Assembly (NCBI GenBank): GCA_012513425.1
Contig: JAAZCF010000326.1
Coordinates: 1 to 7,544, forward strand
Length of the DNA stretch: 7,544 nucleotides
From: Bacteroidales bacterium
GTDB taxonomy: Bacteria > Bacteroidota > Bacteroidia > Bacteroidales > UBA932
Direction of reading: 5' to 3'
The notes under the pieces are model-generated. The model made no database searches and was not told the origin of the DNA. It was given only the letters and a program-made list of their open reading frames with translations. Shown here piece by piece: positions 1-6,250 of this stretch. Positions within the stretch are counted from its first letter, which is position 1; each line of letters starts with the position of its first letter. A program made the position numbers and the translations under genes.

Positions 1-23
1 AAGGTGGCCAAGATGGTCACCTT
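1..23. terminator. Hairpin downstream of cstA, probable (bidirectional) terminator
   Basis: Bases 1-6 (AAGGTG) pair with 18-23 (CACCTT) and 8-10 (CCA) pair with 14-16 (TGG), around a three-base loop. Position 7/17 is a G-U wobble if transcribed from the plus strand but a C-A mismatch in the cstA (minus) transcript. The plus-strand reading is followed by TTTTATTAT, a reasonable U-tract. For cstA, any U-tract would lie beyond the left window edge and cannot be seen. The hairpin begins 27 bases after the cstA stop, so it may end cstA transcription, a convergent gene to the left, or both. The hairpin is seen directly; its terminator role is inferred. Confidence 0.6.
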
Positions 24-50
24 TTATTATGTAAAAAACCAAAATATTAA

Positions 51-1505
51 TTATCTGGCTTTTAGTGTCATCCTCTTCCTTTTGATACAATAAGCCTCGA
101 AACTAACTGCAGCCGCCAAAGCCACAACAGAACCAACTATATAGCCATACATTGGCTGCAACTCAAACCCTCCCATAGAGTGAGGAGCCAATAAAAAGAA
201 ACTAAAGCAGATGAAAGTAATAAATGTCGCCGGCACAGACAAATAGAACCTCTTGTAGGACTTTGAAAGATATTTAGCGCCAGTCCACAACATAAACATT
301 GCAATAACCTGATTGGCTATACCAACATAATTCCAAAGAGTAGTAAAATTAACGGTCGACACAACAACAGCAAAAGCGAACACCGGAGTAGCAAACAAAA
401 TGCGGTTTTTTATTGATTTCTGATCTATATTGAGAGCATCTCCCAAGAGAAGGCGGGTGCTTCGAAAACAAGTGTCACCAGTAGTAATTGGACAGCAGAC
501 AACACCAATTATTGCAAGAATAGCGCCTACCTTACCAAGCCACTCATTGCAGATAGCGTTTACGATAATTGCAGGGGTCATACCGGCAGCAGCAGCTTCA
601 TTAAGACCTTCAGGCCCTCCAAAATAATTCATAGCAACTGTTGCCCATATCATAGCCACTATTCCTTCTGTAATCATTGAGCCATAAAATACCTTTCGGC
701 CATTCTTTTCATTATTGATACAGCGAGCCATCAATGGGGATTGAGTACTATGAAACCCGGAAATTGCACCGCAAGACAGCACCACAAACAACATTGGGAT
801 GAGCACAAACTTATCAGGATTGGAGTGAAAATTGCGGAATGAGTCAAATGATAGCTCATATAAATCCATTTGGCCCGTCAAGCTCTTGAAAATCATTACT
901 CCACCGATAGAGAAAGCCATAAACAGCAAAAGCGCACCCATAAACGGATAGATACGGCCAATAATTTTATCAATAGGGAGAATAGTTGCAATAATGTAAT
1001 AGCCGAAAATTAGCACAACCCAAATTAGCCTGCCAATAGGAGCCATTTGATTCAGAAGGTCTGCAGGACCAGACACGAATGAGCAGCCTACCAACACCAG
1101 CATCAGCACCAAAAAAACATTCATAAACTTGCGTGCCCAACCGCCAAGATATGCTCCCATAATCACTGGCATGCTGCGACCATTAGCGCGGATACTCATC
1201 ATTCCGCTGAAATAGTCATGAGTAGCGCCAAAAAACACACAACCCAAACAAATCCAGAGGTAAGACATTGGTCCGTAAGCGGCACCTAAGATAGCTCCAA
1301 ATATTGGGCCCAAACCGGCGATATTCAAAAACTGAATGACAAAAACTTTCCAAGTTTTCATCTCCTTATAGTCTACACCATCACCAAGAGTTTTGCATGG
1401 AGTAGGCCTATTTGGATCAGTTTTAAACAGTTTATTCTCTACAAATTTGCCATAAACAAAATAACCTGCAATCAAGAAAATGATGCAGCAGAAAAACGTT
1501 ACCAT
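51..1505 (-). CDS. cstA: CstA-family (carbon starvation) inner-membrane transporter, short form
   Basis: This 484-residue polytopic membrane protein has roughly 12-14 hydrophobic segments across its whole length. It matches the CstA family at several points: IAGLGP (62-67), HDYFSG (96-101) followed by RANGRS, GAISGFHS (246-253) followed by QSP, TTGDTCFRSTR (341-351) and GIANQ (395-399). E. coli CstA and BtsT are about 700 residues and import pyruvate; short homologues elsewhere are linked to peptide uptake. The shorter length is a known form of the family, not a truncation, because both the early and late motifs are present. The substrate cannot be read from the sequence; pyruvate, peptides or amino acids are the candidates. 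The ATG at 1503-1505 has no clear Shine-Dalgarno sequence, but a Bacteroidetes-type promoter lies about 30 bases upstream. An earlier ATG about 10 bases upstream is out of frame. The gene follows the mutB terminator and is therefore probably its own transcription unit. Confidence 0.9.
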   Translation of the reverse strand: MVTFFCCIIFLIAGYFVYGKFVENKLFKTDPNRPTPCKTLGDGVDYKEMKTWKVFVIQFLNIAGLGPIFGAILGAAYGPMSYLWICLGCVFFGATHDYFSGMMSIRANGRSMPVIMGAYLGGWARKFMNVFLVLMLVLVGCSFVSGPADLLNQMAPIGRLIWVVLIFGYYIIATILPIDKIIGRIYPFMGALLLFMAFSIGGVMIFKSLTGQMDLYELSFDSFRNFHSNPDKFVLIPMLFVVLSCGAISGFHSTQSPLMARCINNEKNGRKVFYGSMITEGIVAMIWATVAMNYFGGPEGLNEAAAAGMTPAIIVNAICNEWLGKVGAILAIIGVVCCPITTGDTCFRSTRLLLGDALNIDQKSIKNRILFATPVFAFAVVVSTVNFTTLWNYVGIANQVIAMFMLWTGAKYLSKSYKRFYLSVPATFITFICFSFFLLAPHSMGGFELQPMYGYIVGSVVALAAAVSFEAYCIKRKRMTLKAR

Positions 1506-1534
1506 AAAAGTACATTCTAAAAAATTGGTCGGCG

Positions 1535-1568
1535 CAAAAATACGTATTTTATAGAAAAAAGGGACAAA
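1535..1568 (-). promoter_or_regulatory. Bacteroidetes-type promoter for cstA
   Basis: Read on the minus strand, TATTTTTG (1535-1542) is an exact match to the Bacteroidetes -7 element TAnnTTTG. A TTTG -33 element lies at 1565-1568, with 22 bases between the two, inside the range described for this phylum. The predicted start of transcription is near 1528-1531, giving a leader of about 25 bases before the cstA ATG. The -33 element lies within the U-tract of the mutB terminator. The sequence match is direct; activity is inferred. Confidence 0.65.
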
Positions 1569-1599
1569 AAAAGGTGATCACTTTTTCAGCAATCACCTT
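1566..1599 (-). terminator. Intrinsic terminator of the mutAB operon
   Basis: On the minus strand, AAGGTGAT (1592-1599) pairs with ATCACCTT (1571-1578) in an 8-bp perfect stem around a 13-base loop. The 3' arm runs straight into seven Ts (1566-1572). It starts 22 bases after the mutB stop codon. The plus-strand reading also ends in CTTTTT, so the hairpin could work in both directions, but no plus-strand gene points at it here. It separates mutAB from cstA. Confidence 0.8.
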
Positions 1600-1621
1600 C
1601 TTTTTACAATTTACTATTTGA

Positions 1622-3754
1622 TTAACCAAGAAGCTCCATCATCTTGATAACACTCATAGAGATACGCGTACCAGGGCCAAAGATGGCAGCAGCGCCGGCT
1701 TTGTAGAGGAAGTCATAGTCCTGAGCAGGGATAACACCACCGACAATGACGATAATGTCCTCGCGGCCGTATTTTTTAAGCTCAGCAACAACCTGAGGAA
1801 CAAGCGTCTTGTGACCAGCTGCTAGAGAGCTGACACCAATAATGTGAACATCATTTTCAACTGCCTGTTTAACAGCCGCTTCCGGAGTCTGGAACAAAGG
1901 ACCCATATCTACGTCAAAGCCGCAGTCAGCATAACCGGTAGCAACAACTTTTGCTCCACGGTCGTGACCATCTTGACCAAGTTTGGCAATCATGATGCGT
2001 GGTTGACGGCCTTCGCGTTTTGCGAAGTCAGCAACCATTGCTTTGGCTTTTTCAAACTCAGCGTCATTTTTAACCTCTGAAGAATATACACCTGTATTCA
2101 TACGGATAACTGCTTTATAACGTCCAACGATTTTTTCGCATGCATCGCTGATTTCACCAAGAGTTGCGCGAACTTTCGCTGCTTCAACAGCAAGCTCAAG
2201 AAGGTTACCGCTCTTAGTTTCAACAGCTTTAGTAATAGCCTCAATAGCAGCCTTTACAGCAGCCTCATCGCGGTTGGCTCGAAGCTCTTTCAAACGTGCA
2301 ATCTGGCTCTCACGAACCTTGGTGTTGTCAACATCAAGAATCTCGATAGGATCTTCATGCTCAAGACGATATTCGTTGATGCCGATAATCTTTTCAAGAC
2401 CACTATCAATGCGTGCCTGTTTACGGGCAGCTGCTTCTTCAATACGGAGTTTAGGAATACCTGTCTCGATGGCTTTTGCCATACCGCCAAGCTCTTCAAC
2501 TTCCTGAATATGCTTCCATGCAGAGTCAACCAATTCTTTGGTAAGGCTTTCTACATAGTAGCTTCCTGCCCATGGGTCAACACTCTTACATACAGAAGTT
2601 TCTTCTTGGATATAAATCTGAGTGTTACGGGCAATACGAGCAGAGAAGTCAGTAGGAAGAGCGATAGCCTCATCAAGAGCATTAGTGTGCAATGATTGAG
2701 TATGACCGAGGGCTGCACCCATTGCTTCAATACAAGTACGAGCAACATTATTGAAAGGATCCTGCTCGGTAAGTGACCAACCAGAAGTCTGGCAGTGAGT
2801 ACGTAGAGCAAGGCTCTTTGGATTCTTAGGATTGAACTGGTTGACTAGTTTAGCCCAAATCATGCGGGCTGCACGCATCTTGGCAATCTCCATGAAGTGG
2901 TTCATACCAATAGCCCAGAAGAATGAAAGACGTGGAGCAAACGCATCTACTGCAATACCGGCTTTGATACCGGTGCGGAGATACTCAAGACCATCAGCCA
3001 AAGTGTAGGCCATTTCAATGTCATTGGTAGCACCTGCTTCTTGCATGTGGTAACCTGAGATTGAAATAGAGTTAAACTTAGGCATATTCTGAGATGTGTA
3101 TGCGAAGATATCACCGATAATACGCATTGAGAACTCAGGTGGGTAAATGTATGTGTTACGAACCATAAATTCTTTCAAAATGTCGTTTTGGATAGTACCG
3201 GCCATCTCTTCGAGTTTTGCACCTTGCTCCATACCTGCCACAATATAGAAAGCCAAAATTGGCAACACGGCACCATTCATAGTCATAGAGACTGACATTT
3301 TATTCAAAGGAATCTGGTCGAAAAGCACTTTCATATCTTCTACTGAGCAGATAGACACACCAGCCTTACCTACATCACCAACTACGCGTGGATGATCTGC
3401 ATCATAACCGCGGTGAGTAGCCAAGTCAAATGCAACTGACAAGCCTTTTTGTCCTGAAGCCAAGTTACGACGATAGAATGCGTTTGATTCTTCAGCAGTT
3501 GAAAAGCCTGCATATTGACGGATGGTCCAAGGACGCATCACATACATTGTAGAGTAAGGTCCGCGAAGGAATGGAGCAACACCTGCTGCATAATTGAGGT
3601 GTTCCATATCTTCAAGGTCTTTTGCTGTATAGATAGCTTTGACATCAATTTTTTCTGGAGTGTGCCATAGCTCTTGTTCTTTATTGCATCCACATTCTTT
3701 TGAAGCGCAGATACTTTCTTGAAAATCTTTTATGTCTGTATAAGTAGGTCTCAT
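1622..3754 (-). CDS. mutB: Methylmalonyl-CoA mutase large (catalytic) subunit
   Basis: MutB interconverts succinyl-CoA and (R)-methylmalonyl-CoA using adenosylcobalamin, in the cytoplasm, as a heterodimer with MutA. At 710 residues it is full length for the family. The N-terminal TIM-barrel carries RQYAGFSTAEESNAFYRR (79-96), FDLATHRGYD (109-118), the SVSMTMNGAVLPIL block (154-167) and SGYHMQEAGAT (233-243). By alignment with the Propionibacterium enzyme, Tyr81, Arg199 and His236 correspond to the substrate-contacting Tyr89, Arg207 and His244. The C-terminal cobalamin domain begins near 584 and has the DxHxxG motif (Asp595, His597, Gly600; His597 is the cobalt ligand), then VSSL (641-644), GG (672-673) and GPGT (693-696). 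It lies 13 bases after mutA, with only a weak GAGAA ahead of the ATG, so it is co-transcribed with mutA. It ends at a clear hairpin terminator. Arginine codons are nearly all CGT/CGC early in the gene, suggesting strong expression. The N-terminal extension has a cysteine cluster (Cys16, Cys21, Cys23). Confidence 0.98.
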   Translation of the reverse strand: MRPTYTDIKDFQESICASKECGCNKEQELWHTPEKIDVKAIYTAKDLEDMEHLNYAAGVAPFLRGPYSTMYVMRPWTIRQYAGFSTAEESNAFYRRNLASGQKGLSVAFDLATHRGYDADHPRVVGDVGKAGVSICSVEDMKVLFDQIPLNKMSVSMTMNGAVLPILAFYIVAGMEQGAKLEEMAGTIQNDILKEFMVRNTYIYPPEFSMRIIGDIFAYTSQNMPKFNSISISGYHMQEAGATNDIEMAYTLADGLEYLRTGIKAGIAVDAFAPRLSFFWAIGMNHFMEIAKMRAARMIWAKLVNQFNPKNPKSLALRTHCQTSGWSLTEQDPFNNVARTCIEAMGAALGHTQSLHTNALDEAIALPTDFSARIARNTQIYIQEETSVCKSVDPWAGSYYVESLTKELVDSAWKHIQEVEELGGMAKAIETGIPKLRIEEAAARKQARIDSGLEKIIGINEYRLEHEDPIEILDVDNTKVRESQIARLKELRANRDEAAVKAAIEAITKAVETKSGNLLELAVEAAKVRATLGEISDACEKIVGRYKAVIRMNTGVYSSEVKNDAEFEKAKAMVADFAKREGRQPRIMIAKLGQDGHDRGAKVVATGYADCGFDVDMGPLFQTPEAAVKQAVENDVHIIGVSSLAAGHKTLVPQVVAELKKYGREDIIVIVGGVIPAQDYDFLYKAGAAAIFGPGTRISMSVIKMMELLG

Positions 3755-3767
3755 TTCTCAATAATTT

Positions 3768-5636
3768 TTATAGTTCTTTGATACCCATCTTAGACTGATA
3801 TTCCTTGAGAGTTTCAAGGACATTGCATCTAACATTGATAAAATTAGTAATACCTTTTGCTTCAAGCTCAGGGCGGCATTCAGGATCGCCGGCTACAATG
3901 ACAAGGGCTTTGTCGCCGACAGCAGCAGCTATCTGAGGAACGGCCTCGGCATATTCGTCGTCTGCAGAGCAAGCGACTACGATATCTGCATTTGCAGCAA
4001 GGGCAGCTTTAACACCCTCTTCGATAGTCTCAAAGCGGTTGTTATCTACGACTTTGAAACCAGCTATAGCAAAGAAGTTGCAGCTAAACTGAGCGCGAGC
4101 ACGGCACATAGCCAAGTTACCGAAAGTAAGCATGAAGGCTTGTGGTTGCTTGTCACTGCGGTCAGTAGCTAAACGCATAGCCTCGAAAGACTGTGCTGCT
4201 CTGTAGCTCTTGAGAGGCTCAGCAATTTTATCTTGTTCGCATGAGCAGCAAGCGCTTGAACCGTCTTTTACTATTTCAGCAGGTAGGTCTTCACTGGCTT
4301 TCTCCAAGAAGTTAGGATATTGGTTGCTACCAAGGATTGTTTCGCGACGTTTTGCGATTGCTTGGTTTCTCTTTTCTGCAACTGCATTGATAGCAGCCTG
4401 AACTTCTCCAGCTTTGAAGACAACAACATAACCACCTTTGTCCTCCACAGCTTTGAAAATGTGCCAAGCTGAGCAAGAAATAGATTTGGTAAGATTTTCA
4501 ATATAGTAGCTGCCAGCTGCAGGGTCAATGACTTTGTCAAAATGAGCCTCTTCTTTAAGAATAGATTGAGTATTTCTAGCTATACGATTTGAGAATTCGC
4601 CGGCCTCAGCATAAGCATGATCGAAAGGAAGCACCTCAATACTGTCAACGCCTGCAAGAGCAGCGGACATAGCCTCAGTTGTGCCTCTGAGCATATTTAC
4701 ATATGAATCATATACCGTTTGGTTCCATGAGCTTGTGACTGCATGAATCTTTATCTTTTGAGCACATGAGCACTCAACGCTGTAAGACTTCACTATGTTA
4801 GCCCAAAGCACGCGAGCAGCACGGAATTTAGCGATTTCAAAGAAATAATTACCGCTGATAGCAAATGTAAATCTGATGCGTTTAGCAACTTCTTCTGCGC
4901 TGAGTCCACGATCTGTGAGAGCACTCAAATATTCGCTGCCGACAGTAAGGGCATAGCCAAGTTCTTGGCTGATGCTACTGCCTGCTTCATGGAACAAATA
5001 TGCAGGAACATCAATTACGCGGATGTGTGGATATTCAGCAACAGCTTTCACACAATCAGCCAATTTATCAAAAGCATCATCGCAGAAATGACCTTTTTTT
5101 GTCAAATTGCGCAATGGACTGAAATCGAAGCAAGCGCGAACCTCATCTTTTGCAATGCCCTGTTCGGCAACCACTTTTAGAAAAGCATCTATCATGCCGC
5201 GAGACTTGCCAGGACAGCAATGGATGAAATTGACATCAACTGATTTCAAGCAGATGTCTTTCAAAAGCACTGGCATCTGATCTTCAGCAACGTTTTTGAT
5301 GCAAAAACCAACTGAATCGACACCTTTCTTGAGACCATCTACAGCCTGACGATTGGCTTCTTCACAGCCAAGAGTGTAAGCATGATAGTTTTGACGGATA
5401 CGCCAGCAGTTACATTTTTTAGTACCTCTAATAAACGGAAATTCACCAGGTAGGGTGTTTGCAAACTTAATGTCTTCGAGGTCTTCAGCACGATAGTATG
5501 GACGCACTGAAAAACCTTCTTGTGTCTTCCATACGAGCTTTTTGTCGTAGTCGGCACCTTTCAAGTCTGCGTTAATCACCTCTTCCCATTTCTCGGTTGA
5601 CACCGATGGAAATTCGGTAAATATTTTTTGTGACAT
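3768..5636 (-). CDS. mutA: Methylmalonyl-CoA mutase small (non-catalytic) subunit
   Basis: MutA is the structural partner of MutB in the heterodimeric mutase of the succinate-propionate pathway. Its 622 residues are close to the family norm of about 620-640. It has the degenerate TIM barrel of the family: VRPYYRAEDLEDI (44-56), FHEAGSS (215-221, matching YHMQEAG in MutB), FFEIAKFRAARVLWA (265-279), SNRIARNTQ (349-357) and DPAAGSYYIE (371-380). The C-terminal Rossmann-like domain (about 498-622) lacks DxHxxG: the aligned stretch reads GNLAMCRARAQF (506-517), so it should not bind cobalamin. This loss is normal for MutA. The protein contains 21 cysteines, several in CxC or CC groups (75/77, 140/141, 289/291, 463/464/466), which is unusual for a subunit with no known metal role. 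The ATG at 5634-5636 lacks a Shine-Dalgarno sequence and follows an AT-rich gap. It is the first gene of the mutAB operon. Confidence 0.97.
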   Translation of the reverse strand: MSQKIFTEFPSVSTEKWEEVINADLKGADYDKKLVWKTQEGFSVRPYYRAEDLEDIKFANTLPGEFPFIRGTKKCNCWRIRQNYHAYTLGCEEANRQAVDGLKKGVDSVGFCIKNVAEDQMPVLLKDICLKSVDVNFIHCCPGKSRGMIDAFLKVVAEQGIAKDEVRACFDFSPLRNLTKKGHFCDDAFDKLADCVKAVAEYPHIRVIDVPAYLFHEAGSSISQELGYALTVGSEYLSALTDRGLSAEEVAKRIRFTFAISGNYFFEIAKFRAARVLWANIVKSYSVECSCAQKIKIHAVTSSWNQTVYDSYVNMLRGTTEAMSAALAGVDSIEVLPFDHAYAEAGEFSNRIARNTQSILKEEAHFDKVIDPAAGSYYIENLTKSISCSAWHIFKAVEDKGGYVVVFKAGEVQAAINAVAEKRNQAIAKRRETILGSNQYPNFLEKASEDLPAEIVKDGSSACCSCEQDKIAEPLKSYRAAQSFEAMRLATDRSDKQPQAFMLTFGNLAMCRARAQFSCNFFAIAGFKVVDNNRFETIEEGVKAALAANADIVVACSADDEYAEAVPQIAAAVGDKALVIVAGDPECRPELEAKGITNFINVRCNVLETLKEYQSKMGIKEL

Positions 5637-5682
5637 GATAACTATTATTTATATGTTGTTGTTATTGTTTTCAATTAAAAAG

Positions 5683-5713
5683 CAAATTTGACACTATTAG
5701 TCCAAAAATGCAA
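5683..5713 (-). promoter_or_regulatory. Candidate weak promoter for mutAB
   Basis: On the minus strand, CAAATTTG (5683-5690) matches the Bacteroidetes -7 consensus TAnnTTTG at all fixed positions except the first base. A TTG (5711-5713) lies 20 bases upstream as a possible -33 element. The upstream part falls inside the last codons of the acyltransferase gene. It would give a leader of about 40 bases in the 20% GC gap before mutA. The match is imperfect and AT-rich DNA yields such matches by chance, so mutAB could instead be read through from parE and the acyltransferase gene. No terminator hairpin is visible in the gap. Confidence 0.35.
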
Positions 5714-6248
5714 GTTTTTCAGGATGATAGCCTGAAATCTGCAAGTGTTTATATATATCTTGCATTCTTTTCATATCGACCTCTGGGTCATCTGAAAGTT
5801 CAAACTTATCCCCTCTTGAAATTCGCTTGTTCTTAAAATCAAAATAGCCCAAATAGACGGGAACTCCTGCCTTTTGAGCTATATGGTAATAACCTTGCTT
5901 CCAACGGTTCACTGCTTTTCGAGTACCTTCCGGGGCGAAAGCATAGTGGCATTCTTCGCTATTTCTGAACAGATTTATTATCTGCATCATAGTATTTTCA
6001 TTTTTTCTTAAAGGCACGGCACCCATAGACCTCAGAAAAAGTGATAATGGGAAAAAGAAAAACTTCTCTTTAACCAATAAAGTCAACTTTCCTCCAATTG
6101 ATTTATAATACAGATATGTAATCGGAAAATCAAGTATAGAAGTGTGCGGAACGCCCATAATCAAACATTTTTTCTCAGGGACCACAGGGGTTACTGCTGT
6201 CCCTCCCAACACTTTTTCGAAAATAAACTTGGCTGTTTTCTGTTTCAT
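5697..6248 (-). CDS. Small PlsC-type lysophospholipid acyltransferase family protein
   Basis: This 183-residue protein has the conserved blocks of the glycerol-phosphate/lysophospholipid acyltransferase family. PHTSILDF (34-41) holds the catalytic HX4D pair, His35 and Asp40. GAVPLRK (76-82) is the second block. FAPEGTRK (104-111) is the acceptor-binding motif, followed by RWKQGYYHIA (115-124) and the block III proline in AGVPVYLGY (127-135). The APEGTR ... RWK.G.Y.IA pattern resembles a short bacterial acyltransferase subgroup of unknown substrate, so calling it PlsC itself would go too far. A role in acylating a lysophospholipid or another lipid at the inner membrane is likely. There is no clear signal peptide, only a hydrophobic FFFFPLSLFL stretch (63-72). 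It starts two bases after the parE stop and has a Shine-Dalgarno-like AGAGGAAG, so it is probably translated from the parE message. Its arginine codons are mostly AGA/CGA, unlike mutAB. Confidence 0.85.
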   Translation of the reverse strand: MKQKTAKFIFEKVLGGTAVTPVVPEKKCLIMGVPHTSILDFPITYLYYKSIGGKLTLLVKEKFFFFPLSLFLRSMGAVPLRKNENTMMQIINLFRNSEECHYAFAPEGTRKAVNRWKQGYYHIAQKAGVPVYLGYFDFKNKRISRGDKFELSDDPEVDMKRMQDIYKHLQISGYHPEKLAFLD

Positions 6249-6250
6249 GA

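Noticed and set aside
2357..2695. 112-codon open frame on the plus strand inside mutB
   Set aside because: It lies wholly antisense to a highly conserved coding region, has no recognisable domain or start signal, and is explained as a shadow of mutB.
3768..4140. Loss of the cobalamin-binding DxHxxG motif in MutA as a sign of decay
   Set aside because: MutA subunits in two-subunit methylmalonyl-CoA mutases normally lack this motif; the rest of the frame is intact and full length.
5683..5690. CAAATTTG palindrome as an operator site
   Set aside because: A single 8-base AT-rich palindrome in AT-rich DNA is expected by chance and no second copy lies nearby; I kept it only as a weak -7 candidate.
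5637..5720. Possible cobalamin riboswitch ahead of mutAB
   Set aside because: The gap is only 60 bases at 20% GC and shows no B12-box-like GCCACTG, so it is too short and lacks the conserved core.
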